Source: Candidatus Ruminococcus equi
GTDB taxonomy: Bacteria > Bacillota > Clostridia > Oscillospirales > Acutalibacteraceae
DNA length: 35,346 nt
Assembly: GCA_018065465.1 (NCBI GenBank)
Contig: JAGHTC010000037.1
Location: forward strand, 1 to 35,346
Direction of reading: 5' to 3'
Each line of letters opens with the position of its first letter. Within the stretch, counting starts at the first letter, position 1. The position numbers and the translations under genes are program-made. Shown in pieces: positions 7,388-14,271 of this stretch. The notes under the pieces were generated by a model. It worked only from the letters and a program-made list of their open reading frames with translations. It was not told the origin of the DNA and did no database searches.

Positions 7388-7412
7388 AGTAATACCTCAA
7401 TAACCCTTGGTA

Positions 7413-8138
7413 TCAGATATCCGGAATAAATGACGGCATCAAACTCAGTTTAAACAAATTCATCTTGTGCTTTTTGTCTATTATTTCTTTCTTATTCACA
7501 TCATCAATAACGCCTTCGCGGATATATCTGTCAAGCTCGGCGTAAGTAAATCCGAGGTTTTCTTCGTCTGTTTTACCGCAAAGCCCGTCAATCGGAACTT
7601 TATCTACAAGCACCGCCGGAAGTCCGAGAAGTCTGCCGATTTCTTTCATTTCGGCAACGGTAAGATTTGAACAGGGGCTGAAATCCCCGACAGAGTCACC
7701 GTAGCGGGTGGAATATCCCACCCAATCTTCGGAAAGATTACAGGTGTTTGCTACTCTGCCGTTATGAGTTTGAGATACTGCATAAAGTGTAGACATTCTG
7801 ATTCGCGGGGGCAGATTTTCTATGCTCTGTTTTGAAAGTTCAAACGGTATATTCTTTATTACTCCGTCCACGGCATCCTTTATATTAACAATGTAATGCT
7901 TGATACCGAGATGGTCAACAAGCAGCTTTGCCATATCAATGTCGTGCTGTTCACCGCAGGGCATCAAAACGCCGATAACACGTTCCTTGCCGAGTGCTTC
8001 AACACACAGTGCCGCTACAATGGAACTGTCTTTTCCGCCCGAAATGCCGACAACGGCATTACATCCTTTTCCGTTTTCTTCAAAAAAATCTTTTATCCAC
8101 TGTACACAATCGTTTTTTACCTTTTGAGCATCAAACAT
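7413..8138 (-). CDS. nadE: ammonia-dependent NAD+ synthetase
   Basis: NadE makes NAD+ from nicotinic acid adenine dinucleotide, ATP and ammonia, the last step of NAD synthesis in the cytoplasm. The 241-residue length is that of the ammonia-dependent form; no glutaminase (nitrilase) domain is fused. The PP-loop SGGKDS (33-38) binds ATP pyrophosphate, and the stretch around residue 130-165 (NTCNLSEDWVGYSTRYGDSVGDFSP) carries the conserved NLSE/GYSTRYGD segment of the NaAD site. GAGGTGA precedes the ATG. It lies 13 bases after a nicotinamidase-like gene, so the pair covers the first and last reactions of nicotinamide salvage. The pncB and nadD genes are not in the window. Confidence 0.95.
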   Translation of the reverse strand: MFDAQKVKNDCVQWIKDFFEENGKGCNAVVGISGGKDSSIVAALCVEALGKERVIGVLMPCGEQHDIDMAKLLVDHLGIKHYIVNIKDAVDGVIKNIPFELSKQSIENLPPRIRMSTLYAVSQTHNGRVANTCNLSEDWVGYSTRYGDSVGDFSPCSNLTVAEMKEIGRLLGLPAVLVDKVPIDGLCGKTDEENLGFTYAELDRYIREGVIDDVNKKEIIDKKHKMNLFKLSLMPSFIPDI

Positions 8139-8151
8139 AAAATCACCTCAA

Positions 8152-8679
8152 TTATATAACATCTATCTGACAACTTCTCATTGTTTCGAGTGCAGCCTCG
8201 TGCTTTTCGGGTGTGACTCCTGCACAGCAGGATGAGTCTACTGTAATCTTTGCATTCGGATAACCGGCACGCATAATAAGCACATTGGAAACAACACAAA
8301 TATCGGTGCAAAGTCCGACAAACTCGACTTCCATTTCTTCACCCGGATATCTGTCTTTGAGTCCCCTGGAAATGCTGAAACTGCCAAAGCCCGCCTTGAT
8401 AACATTTTTATATTCCTTTGTGCTTAAGGCTTCTTTTATTTCGGCATTCAAATCGTGACCGTATGTTCCGTCGATACAATGAGGAACGGGAAGCTTTTGT
8501 CCCTCAAGCGTATTGAGGTAATTGTCATAATGAGTGTCATAGGTTACAAATAATTCATCACCGTCAAATTCACGAATTTTCTTTGCAACATTCGGCACAA
8601 TCGCCACAGCTTCTTTTGTTCCGAGTGCACCGTCAACAAAATCGTTTTGCATATCAACAACAACTAATACTTTTTTCAA
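8152..8679 (-). CDS. nicotinamidase-like cysteine hydrolase (isochorismatase superfamily)
   Basis: The 175-residue protein carries the catalytic triad of the superfamily: Asp9 in VVDMQNDF, Lys95 in VIKAGFGSF and Cys128 in GLCTDICVVSN. Asp48, His50 (YDTHYDNY) and His67 (PVPHCIDGT) match the metal site of nicotinamidases, which convert nicotinamide to nicotinate and ammonia. The adjacent nadE supports a role in NAD salvage, and the ammonia released is a NadE substrate. TTG at 8679 is chosen as start: AAGGG ends 9 bases upstream, while the ATG at 8688 sits directly on that site. The promoter at 8762-8790 excludes the longest frame. A different amidase substrate remains possible. Confidence 0.85.
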   Translation of the reverse strand: MKKVLVVVDMQNDFVDGALGTKEAVAIVPNVAKKIREFDGDELFVTYDTHYDNYLNTLEGQKLPVPHCIDGTYGHDLNAEIKEALSTKEYKNVIKAGFGSFSISRGLKDRYPGEEMEVEFVGLCTDICVVSNVLIMRAGYPNAKITVDSSCCAGVTPEKHEAALETMRSCQIDVI

Positions 8680-8761
8680 AACAATCATCCCTTTTCTTTC
8701 AAAATAACGTATATCATAAACAAAATGACTATATTTATTTTTCTTGCCGATTATTACCAAC

Positions 8762-8790
8762 ATTATACTAATAAAGTAAAATGTAGTCAA
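8762..8790 (-). promoter_or_regulatory. sigma-A promoter of the nicotinamidase-nadE operon
   Basis: Minus strand TTGACT (8785-8790), 17 bases, TATAAT (8762-8767). The leader of about 75 bases shows no obvious riboswitch fold. Confidence 0.8.
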
Positions 8791-8867
8791 TGCGAAAAGT
8801 CCTATTTTTACAAATTATTACACTTGTATTTGCAGTAGAAAAAAGTAAAGATTCAGCTATAATGCAT

Positions 8868-8889
8868 GGATATACATTAATGTATATCC
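8868..8889. promoter_or_regulatory. perfect 22-bp palindrome, likely operator of the XRE gene
   Basis: The half-site GGATATACATT is followed at once by its exact reverse complement. It ends 4 bases before the -35 box of the gene's promoter. A second overlapping inverted pair, TATATCCC (8883-8890) and GGGATATA (8906-8913), embraces the -35 and spacer. Such symmetry suits a dimeric XRE regulator binding its own promoter. Confidence 0.65.
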
Positions 8890-8893
8890 CATA

Positions 8894-8922
8894 TTGCAAG
8901 TGATGGGGATATATGATATAGT
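8894..8922 (+). promoter_or_regulatory. sigma-A promoter of the XRE gene
   Basis: TTGCAA (8894-8899), 17 bases, TATAGT (8917-8922). The start codon is 23 bases downstream of the -10, with GAGGTG as ribosome site. Confidence 0.7.
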
Positions 8923-8945
8923 TTCAATAGTGTGAGGTGTGAACT

Positions 8946-9425
8946 ATGGGAAAAATATCTACTAAAGAAAACAAAAATATATATCAAACCACAAGAGAAA
9001 GGCTGGGTTTGAGCAGGGCTGCCGCCGCCGAAAAAATGTATGAATACGGCTTAACGGAATATCGTTTGGTAAAAATCGAAGACGGTACCGTAAAAATTCA
9101 GCCCGAAGATGTGGTCGCTATGTCAAAAGGATATAATGAACCCGAACTTCGCAATTACTATTGCTGCAAAGAATGTGCAATAGGCAGGATTGACGCACCC
9201 GAAGTAGTTTACAAAAACAATGTTCACGAAATTCTTGTCAATATGGCGGTTTCACTTGAAAGCGTTAATCAAAAGAAAGTTCGACTTATGGATATTCTCG
9301 CCGACGGGAAAGTCAGCGAAAATGAATTAGTTGAATTTAATGAAATTTACAAAGAACTTGAAAAGATTTCTATGACCATAGAAGCACTGCAACTTTGGTG
9401 CGAAAAGATGAAATCCGATTACTGA
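8946..9425 (+). CDS. XRE-family regulator with a Cys motif and helical C-terminus
   Basis: The 159-residue protein has an N-terminal Cro/CI-like HTH (about 13-65: TTRERLGLSRAAAAEKMYEYGLTEYRLVKIEDG). Next come a CCKEC motif (YYCCKECAIG, about 75-83) that could bind metal or sense redox state, and a helical C-terminal half rich in Glu/Lys (about 95-159). Proteins of this build, with ELRNYYCCKECxIG, recur in gut Clostridia as XRE regulators of unknown target. The gene is a single transcription unit with its own promoter, an upstream palindrome and a terminator, so autoregulation is likely. What else it controls is not evident; the two tiny genes after it are candidates only by nearness. Confidence 0.85.
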   Translation: MGKISTKENKNIYQTTRERLGLSRAAAAEKMYEYGLTEYRLVKIEDGTVKIQPEDVVAMSKGYNEPELRNYYCCKECAIGRIDAPEVVYKNNVHEILVNMAVSLESVNQKKVRLMDILADGKVSENELVEFNEIYKELEKISMTIEALQLWCEKMKSDY

Positions 9426-9442
9426 TTCTATACATATCCCAC

Positions 9443-9479
9443 ACAGCGTTTTGGTGAAAATCGAAACGCTGTTTTTTTA
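9443..9479 (+). terminator. terminator of the XRE gene
   Basis: ACAGCGTTT (9443-9451) pairs with AAACGCTGT (9464-9472), followed by a run of seven T. Confidence 0.9.
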
Positions 9480-9599
9480 TTTTGCTGTTTTTGTATAAAT
9501 AAGCACTGTTATTTTGCTGAGGTTATCATTTCGACTTTTTTCGAAATAGTATATTATTTGATTACTGAATACAAAACAAAATCAAAAGCGGTGAAAATA

Positions 9600-9722
9600 A
9601 TGAATACAAAACAGAGAGTACTTGCACTGAAATATTTAAGAAAGCAAGAAAAAAATCCGACTTTTGCAAATGAGTTGGGCATAGAAGTAAAAATTATACA
9701 AAGGGAAAAGAAAGAAGGATAA
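9600..9722 (+). CDS. 40-residue basic ORF, first of a tiny gene pair
   Basis: The frame MNTKQRVLALKYLRKQEKNP... ends in KREKKEG-like basic residues (IIQRE KKEG). GGTGA lies 7 bases before the ATG. The AAGGA within its last codons serves as ribosome site for the next gene, whose ATG is 2 bases past this stop codon, so the two look translationally coupled. A 13-bp direct repeat TGAATACAAAACA occurs at 9566-9578 in the leader and at 9601-9613 at the start codon. Not recognised; could be a short DNA- or RNA-binding peptide. Confidence 0.45.
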   Translation: MNTKQRVLALKYLRKQEKNPTFANELGIEVKIIQREKKEG

Positions 9723-9724
9723 AT

Positions 9725-9937
9725 ATGATAATACTGTCTTTAGTAATATTGTGTGCTGTATTTTGGCTGGGAATTAAAATTACGGGAACGCTGCTCTCTG
9801 CTTTTATATGGCTCATAATCAAACTGCCCTGTATGTTAGTTTTATGGGCAATCGGTTTTTTGTGTTTTTGTACTATTATTCTGTTTCCTGTCGGCATAAT
9901 GCTTTTCAGAGCCGGCACAAGAATAGCTTTTTGTTAA
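9725..9937 (+). CDS. small hydrophobic membrane protein
   Basis: The 70-residue protein is almost wholly hydrophobic, with two membrane helices (about 2-25 and 30-62) and a short polar end (FRAGTRIAFC). The start is fixed by AAGGA 6 bases upstream and by the coupling with the preceding ORF. It has the look of a small membrane peptide such as a type I toxin or a membrane-protein partner, but no family is recognised and the partner gene is basic rather than antitoxin-like. The terminator at 10041-10084 follows about 100 bases later. Confidence 0.5.
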   Translation: MIILSLVILCAVFWLGIKITGTLLSAFIWLIIKLPCMLVLWAIGFLCFCTIILFPVGIMLFRAGTRIAFC

Positions 9938-9996
9938 TTTGTATTAGCAAATAGCAGTAAACATCTCGACTTGCAGGTGTTAAGCAGGGAATATAA

Positions 9997-10078
9997 AACA
10001 AACAACAAATTGCATATTTTTGCAAAATTTTATAAAAAAGAAATCGCTTGGTAGCCAAATATCGGCTGTGCCAAGCGA
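9997..10078 (+). repeat. dispersed structured repeat, copy A
   Basis: About 82 bases nearly identical to 16165-16246 (copy C) and partly shared with 12640-12718 (copy B). Order: AACAAACA(T)CAAATTG leader, a 5-bp hairpin TTGCA-TATTTT-TGCAA (10010-10025), an A-rich stretch, then a larger hairpin with stem CGCTTGG/CCAAGCG and inner pair AGCC/GGCT. The similarity extends well beyond the terminator-like hairpin, so this is a repeat family and not only a terminator. Confidence 0.75.
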
Positions 10079-10084
10079 TTTTTT
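10041..10084. terminator. bidirectional terminator inside repeat copy A
   Basis: AAATCGCTTGG (10041-10051) pairs with CCAAGCGATTT (10071-10081). T runs follow in both directions, TTTTTT on the plus strand and TTTCTTTTTT on the minus strand. It serves the small membrane gene on the left and the minus-strand membrane gene on the right. Confidence 0.85.
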
Positions 10085-10094
10085 GTTGAACTGA

Positions 10095-10757
10095 TTATCT
10101 GCAAAGTAATATCACTGTTGCGAGTGCAACAAAGAACTGACAGAAAACGTTTGAAATCTCAATCACCCAATGTACCTTTGCATTTTTGAGATTGGAAAAT
10201 ATCCCAACAAGGCAAAGAAATACAAACAGACAGATTGCAAGTGCGTAAAAAATGACAGGCAGTACTACGCCTGCCCGTATAGAAAGCGTAATCATAGAAA
10301 CGTAGAGCATCAGGTAGCCGACAGCACCGATAAGCACGGCAACTGTGTTGAATTTCCCCGTTTTATACCACAGAAATCCTATAATGCACACCGCACAAAG
10401 TAAAACGACGACAAGTATCAATGGCTTAATTTTGACTACATGGGAAACAAGAGCAATACCGGAGAGCAAAATTCCTGTGTTCACGAATGATACAAGATTG
10501 ACAGGCATTTTAAACTGCATTTTTCCTAAGCCCACAATGAGCTTGACAGTCGGAATAGATAAGCCGAAAATCATCGCGATTACCGCACCTAATGCAAAGA
10601 GAATGTAAGTCAGCATACTCATTTCGCCGAACATTTTTACAAGGATTGTAATAACGGTTATTCCGTAAAAAATCGGATTGATATAGTCGAACAAGCCGAG
10701 CGCAACAGAAAATTTTCCGATTGTCGTATCGCTTGTTGTCTTCTGATTGTTACTCAT
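10095..10757 (-). CDS. polytopic membrane protein of unknown function, third gene of the MarR-MATE operon
   Basis: The 220-residue protein has about seven hydrophobic helices connected by very short loops, and a short polar N-terminus (MSNNQKTTSDTTIGKF). No family motif is recognised. The ATG at 10757 overlaps the MATE gene by eight bases (ATGAGTAA), so translation is coupled to the transporter and the protein probably works with it. An upstream TTG at 10766 is only 3 bases from the GGAGG and is less likely. A bidirectional terminator follows its stop codon. Confidence 0.75.
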   Translation of the reverse strand: MSNNQKTTSDTTIGKFSVALGLFDYINPIFYGITVITILVKMFGEMSMLTYILFALGAVIAMIFGLSIPTVKLIVGLGKMQFKMPVNLVSFVNTGILLSGIALVSHVVKIKPLILVVVLLCAVCIIGFLWYKTGKFNTVAVLIGAVGYLMLYVSMITLSIRAGVVLPVIFYALAICLFVFLCLVGIFSNLKNAKVHWVIEISNVFCQFFVALATVILLCR

Positions 10758-12135
10758 TGGGAACAACTACCTCCGCTTTTGAAAAATCGGTTTTCCTGAT
10801 TTTATGCCACAGCATAAAGATAACAACTATAAGCGAAAGAACATCCGCAATCGGCTGTGCCCATATAAGTCCATCTACACCGATGATGGCTTTCATAATG
10901 AACACTGCGGGAATGAAGATGATACCTTGACGGAAAATCGAAGCAAGCAGAGCAGGGGTTGCCGCACCGACTGCCTGTAAAGTGTTCTGACATACAGCAA
11001 ATGCTCCGATGAGCCATGCCGTGCTCATAAGAATTCGTGTGAAATGTACACCCGATTCAAGGGAGGTCAAATCGGTCAAAAATATTTTTACAATCGGTTC
11101 TGCGAAAATATAACAAAGTGCAGATACGACGGCACAGAAAACAAGTCCGAACAATGCGGAGAAACGAATTCCGGAAATGAGTCGTTTCTTTTCTTTAGCA
11201 CCATAACAAAAGCCGAGAAACGGCTGAACACCGCTGCCGATACCAATGCCGATTAGTGTGACAATCATAATGACTTTTGCAGTAACACCGTAGCCTGCGA
11301 CAAGCATATCGCCGTTTTCATATTTAGCAAGTTGCGAATTTACAACAATAGAAGAAACGCTGACAAGCAGATTGGCAAGGGAAGCAGAAATACCTACCGA
11401 AAGTACTCCTGACAGTATCTTTTCTTTCATCGAGAAATATTTGGGACTGATAGAAAGTGCTGACTTACCTTTGAGAAAATACAGGATATAATATCCCGCA
11501 GCAACGGCATTACCGATGACGGTAGCAACTGCCGCACCGACAACACCCCATTTGAATAAGAGAATGAAAATCGGGTCGAGGATAATATTGAGCAAATTAC
11601 CGATAAGTGTACCTGTCATTGCTTTCATAGCCTCGCCTTCGGTACGGACAATAGAGGAAAAGCAGTTTGAAATCATCGAAAAAATACCGCACCCAATGGC
11701 AATGGCAAGGTAATTCTTTGTCAACCCTACGCTGTCTGCACTTGCACCGAGCATTAAAGTAACATCATCAAGAAATATCCAAAGAACAGCCATCATAATG
11801 CCACCGACAGCGACACATGCCCACATACAAAACGAGCAGGCTTTCTTTGCATATTCTGTTTTTCCTTCACCGAGTGCACGGGAGATAACCGAAGTACCGC
11901 CCACACCGAACAGAGTGCCGAGTGACATAAAAATCATAAACAACGGGGTAGCAAAGGATACCGCCGTTACCATTAAATCATTATGAGTAAGACCGAGAAA
12001 AAATGTGTCTGCAAGGTTATAGACCATAACCATCATCATAGCGATGAGTGCGGGAATACTGTTTTTGATAACAATTTTTGGTATTGAATCTGTCTTGAAA
12101 GATTCTATAGACGATGCTTTGTTTTCGTGATTCAT
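10750..12135 (-). CDS. MATE-family multidrug/Na+ antiporter
   Basis: This 461-residue inner-membrane exporter has twelve predicted helices in two six-helix halves. Family features include the N-terminal IVIKNSIPALIAMMMVMVYNLADTFFLG (first helix with a conserved P and the NxxDxxFLG end) and the symmetric second-half start with VSSIVVNSQLAKYENG. MATE proteins export drugs, cationic compounds or metabolites using Na+ or H+ gradients. The ATG overlaps the MarR stop codon (ATGA), with GGAGG 9 bases upstream inside marR. The operon order MarR-exporter predicts that a toxic substrate releases MarR and induces the pump. The Rnf complex elsewhere in the window could supply the ion gradient; that link is general, not specific. 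Confidence 0.92.
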   Translation of the reverse strand: MNHENKASSIESFKTDSIPKIVIKNSIPALIAMMMVMVYNLADTFFLGLTHNDLMVTAVSFATPLFMIFMSLGTLFGVGGTSVISRALGEGKTEYAKKACSFCMWACVAVGGIMMAVLWIFLDDVTLMLGASADSVGLTKNYLAIAIGCGIFSMISNCFSSIVRTEGEAMKAMTGTLIGNLLNIILDPIFILLFKWGVVGAAVATVIGNAVAAGYYILYFLKGKSALSISPKYFSMKEKILSGVLSVGISASLANLLVSVSSIVVNSQLAKYENGDMLVAGYGVTAKVIMIVTLIGIGIGSGVQPFLGFCYGAKEKKRLISGIRFSALFGLVFCAVVSALCYIFAEPIVKIFLTDLTSLESGVHFTRILMSTAWLIGAFAVCQNTLQAVGAATPALLASIFRQGIIFIPAVFIMKAIIGVDGLIWAQPIADVLSLIVVIFMLWHKIRKTDFSKAEVVVPNE

Positions 12136-12566
12136 TGGCACTTTCCTCCGTCGTTTGTAAGTTTTTCTGCGGCGGTAAGCAGCCGTTCACAGTAATTTTC
12201 AAATTGCTTTTGTTCTTTTTCGGATAGACAGGTCATGATGTCAGAAAGCCAGTTGTTGTGAATATCGATAAGCTCAGATACCTTTTTCTTTCCGATTTCG
12301 GTTAGTAGGAGTCTTTTAATGCGTTTGTCGGCTTTGTCCTGTGTTCGAACAACGCAAGACTTGTTTTCAAGTGACATAAGTGCTTTTCCGACTGTCGTTT
12401 TGTCGGTTTTCAGTGCAACAGAAACATCATCCTGCGAGCAATTTTCGTGAGAATAGATGTAGGAACATATCATACATTCCGTGTCGCTCAATTCCTGCTT
12501 GCGGATTTTTTCGTGGCTGAACTCTTTGTTACAGCGAAACAGAAGATTCAATATTTGATAATCCAT
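12132..12566 (-). CDS. MarR-family transcriptional regulator
   Basis: The 144-residue protein has the winged-helix layout of MarR. LSDTECMICSYIYSHENCSQDDVSVALKTDKTTVGKALMSLENKSCVVRTQDKADKRIKRLLLT spans the HTH and wing, with the conserved DKRIKRLLLTEIGKK signature at about residue 85-100, and helices at both ends for dimerisation. The ATG at 12566 is chosen because GGAGG lies close upstream; the longer frame would begin inside the promoter and operator. It heads a three-gene operon with a MATE exporter and is expected to repress it through the 26-bp palindrome just upstream. Confidence 0.92.
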   Translation of the reverse strand: MDYQILNLLFRCNKEFSHEKIRKQELSDTECMICSYIYSHENCSQDDVSVALKTDKTTVGKALMSLENKSCVVRTQDKADKRIKRLLLTEIGKKKVSELIDIHNNWLSDIMTCLSEKEQKQFENYCERLLTAAEKLTNDGGKCQ

Positions 12567-12576
12567 TTTTGCCTCC

Positions 12577-12602
12577 AAAATAGTAGAACTTTCTACTATT
12601 TT
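12577..12602. promoter_or_regulatory. MarR operator
   Basis: AAAATAGTAGAA (12577-12588), two central bases, then TTCTACTATTTT (12591-12602): a perfect 12+12 palindrome. It covers the predicted transcription start and part of the -10 box, and ends at the ribosome site of marR. Size and position fit a MarR dimer repressing its own operon. Confidence 0.8.
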
Positions 12603-12626
12603 AGCACAAGTGTCCGTTAATTGCAA
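12598..12626 (-). promoter_or_regulatory. sigma-A promoter of the MarR-MATE operon
   Basis: Minus strand TTGCAA (12621-12626), 17 bases, TAAAAT (12598-12603). The -10 overlaps the MarR palindrome. Confidence 0.65.
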
Positions 12627-12639
12627 TAAAAGTTGCAAT

Positions 12640-12718
12640 AAACATCAAATTGCTTATTTTAGCAAAAAATTCAAAAAATTATGCCCGTTAGAGAATCAAT
12701 TCTAATGGGCATAAGTTT
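12640..12718 (+). repeat. dispersed structured repeat, copy B (diverged)
   Basis: AAACATCAAATTGC matches copies A and C. The small hairpin is TTGCT-TATTTT-AGCAA (12650-12665), with the same six-base loop and a swapped closing pair relative to the other copies. The large hairpin differs in sequence: TTATGCCCGTTAGA pairs with TCTAATGGGCATAA around 12679-12714, with one G-U pair only in plus-strand RNA, followed by GTTTTCTTT. It lies between divergent genes, where a plus-strand terminator has no evident client. Confidence 0.6.
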
Positions 12719-12788
12719 TCTTTATAAAAAGTCCTTAAATTTTATATTGTTTTTTATTACAAGTTTTTTGTTTTATAATGCTCCAAAA

Positions 12789-12817
12789 TTGTCACATACC
12801 CTTTGATACAATATAAT
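12789..12817 (+). promoter_or_regulatory. promoter of the coiled-coil/LRR operon with a putative WYL site
   Basis: TTGTCA (12789-12794), 17 bases, TATAAT (12812-12817) is a near-consensus sigma-A promoter. The -35 is part of TTGTCACATA (12789-12798), a 10-mer found twice more in the window, both times at the WYL regulator's own promoter. A protein bound there would block RNA polymerase. Confidence 0.75.
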
Positions 12818-12840
12818 TATCAACTTTTGGAGGGATGAAT

Positions 12841-13692
12841 ATGGCAAACAAAGAACAAGTAAACGCAGTTAAAAAGGCATTGGAGTTGACTTCTCAAATT
12901 GAACTGGAAAAGTCGAATCTCGCAAGGTACAAAGCAGAAAGGTTTAGAGCAAAGCCAAAACCACCTACTCACGAAACGGTAACGGCTACATATCCTCAAA
13001 TCAAATCGGATATAAAATTTTGGTCGCCTATCTTGTTGCTAACCATAGTGTTTTTACCGTTTCCGCTGATTTACTACTATTTAGTATATAAACCAAAACA
13101 CGAAGAAGATATAGAGAGAATTCGTAACAGTGAAGAGTATAAAAAGCAGTGTTCTGATATTGATAAGGAAGTAAGTCGAAAGCAAAAAGAGATTGACGAT
13201 GCTTTTGAGAAAGCGACAAAAGAATATAACGAAGTAACAATTCCAAATTACGAACAAGAAAAAGCAAAATGGGAAGATGATATAAAACAAAAAATCGCCG
13301 ACTCAAAATCAAGACTTGAAAACACACAAAACGAATTAGAAGAGTTATATAACTCTACAAGAATACTGCCTATGCAGTACAGGAGTATTGATGCTTTGGA
13401 GTATATCTACAACACGATTTATGCATCAGAATACGACATCAAAGGTGCGATTGAGTTATATGACAAACACTTGCAGCGTTGTCTTGACGAAGAAATATTG
13501 CGTGAACAACAACTTGCAAATGCACTCGCTGATGAGCAAAATATGTTAGCAGCTCAACAGATAGAAGCAACAGAAAGACAGAGCGAAGAAATACGCAAAG
13601 CAAAGAATCATCAAGATATAGCAAATGCAATCGGCGCAGTCCAGCGCCACAACACAAACAAGGCGGTAAAAAACCACTTCGGGAAAAAATAA
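12841..13692 (+). CDS. coiled-coil membrane protein, putatively WYL-regulated
   Basis: The 283-residue protein has one hydrophobic segment (about 60-83: FWSPILLLTIVFLPFPLIYYYLV) between charged helices. Residues about 8-40, 86-170 and 215-262 are rich in Glu, Lys, Gln and Ala with heptad-like spacing, so long coiled coils are expected. No enzyme motif or signal peptide is seen. The ATG at 12841 is preferred to the one at 12835, which is 1 base from GGAGG. The next gene, an LRR protein, starts 24 bases after its stop codon. Similar TM-plus-coiled-coil proteins occur in gut Firmicutes without known function. A structural or membrane-remodelling role, or a sensor in a host-defence cassette, would be guesses. 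Confidence 0.75.
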   Translation: MANKEQVNAVKKALELTSQIELEKSNLARYKAERFRAKPKPPTHETVTATYPQIKSDIKFWSPILLLTIVFLPFPLIYYYLVYKPKHEEDIERIRNSEEYKKQCSDIDKEVSRKQKEIDDAFEKATKEYNEVTIPNYEQEKAKWEDDIKQKIADSKSRLENTQNELEELYNSTRILPMQYRSIDALEYIYNTIYASEYDIKGAIELYDKHLQRCLDEEILREQQLANALADEQNMLAAQQIEATERQSEEIRKAKNHQDIANAIGAVQRHNTNKAVKNHFGKK

Positions 13693-13716
13693 CAGATATA
13701 AAGGATAGGTAAAAAT

Positions 13717-14130
13717 ATGAGTGATTTATCAGATTTTATAGTTAAAAACGGTGTGCTTACGAAGTACACAGGAAATGATGCAGATGTAACACTTCCCGAC
13801 AACGTAACGAGTATTGGAAATTGGGCGTTTTTTAGTTGTTTAAGTCTTAATAGCGTTACAATTCCTTATGGTGTGACAAGTATAGGAAACAATGCATTCT
13901 ATGATTGTTCGAATCTTTATAGTGTCATAATCCCCAATAGCGTAGCGAGTATTGGAGAAAGTGCATTTGAAGGATGTACAAACCTTGAGGGTATAATAAT
14001 CCCAGATAGTGTGACAAGTATTGGAGATTTTGCATTTAGTGAGTGCCCAAGTCTAGTAATTCACACTACCGCAGGAAGTTGTGCAGAAAAATATGCAAAA
14101 GAAAACGACATAGAATATGTAATAGAATAA
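13717..14130 (+). CDS. small BspA-type leucine-rich-repeat protein without signal peptide
   Basis: The 137-residue protein consists of a short N-terminal cap (SDFIVKNGVLTKYTGNDADVTLPD) and four LRR_5 repeats of about 23 residues. The repeats read VTSIGxxAFxxCxxLxxVxIPxS and start at about residues 29, 52, 75 and 98; the last one runs into the usual end CAEKYAKENDIEYVIE. BspA-type LRR proteins are usually long, secreted adhesins with dozens of repeats. This one has no signal peptide or anchor and so should stay in the cytoplasm, where an LRR commonly serves as a protein-binding surface. AAAGGA precedes the ATG. It shares a transcript with the coiled-coil membrane protein and a strong terminator follows. 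Confidence 0.88.
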   Translation: MSDLSDFIVKNGVLTKYTGNDADVTLPDNVTSIGNWAFFSCLSLNSVTIPYGVTSIGNNAFYDCSNLYSVIIPNSVASIGESAFEGCTNLEGIIIPDSVTSIGDFAFSECPSLVIHTTAGSCAEKYAKENDIEYVIE

Positions 14131-14147
14131 CAAAAAGCAATAAAAAA

Positions 14148-14186
14148 CACCGTCACTATCAATTAAGTAGTGACGGTGCTTTGTTG
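14148..14186. terminator. bidirectional terminator between convergent operons
   Basis: CACCGTCACTA (14148-14158) pairs with TAGTGACGGTG (14168-14178). On the plus strand a moderate T-rich tail follows (CTTTGTTGTT); on the minus strand the tail is TTTTTTATT. It separates the LRR operon from the WYL operon. Confidence 0.88.
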
Positions 14187-14192
14187 TTAGTA

Positions 14193-14258
14193 TTAAAAAT
14201 TAAAAGCATCAAAAACCTGGTCTGTACATGATGTGCGTAGTAATTCAATTTTGCTCAT
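14193..14258 (-). other. possible 21-residue ORF after the unknown gene
   Basis: MSKIELLRTSCTDQVFDAFNF then TAA, starting 13 bases after the stop codon of the 188-residue protein. No clear ribosome site. It could be the surviving start of a truncated gene or a chance frame. Confidence 0.2.
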
Positions 14259-14271
14259 ATTGCGCTATCCA

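Noticed and set aside
8689-8755. possible riboswitch in the nicotinamidase-nadE leader
   Set aside because: The leader is short and AT-rich, and no stable fold or known NAD-binding motif could be drawn.
13800-14050. periodic DNA pattern that could suggest a CRISPR or tandem repeat array
   Set aside because: The period of about 69 bases is the coding repeat of the LRR protein.
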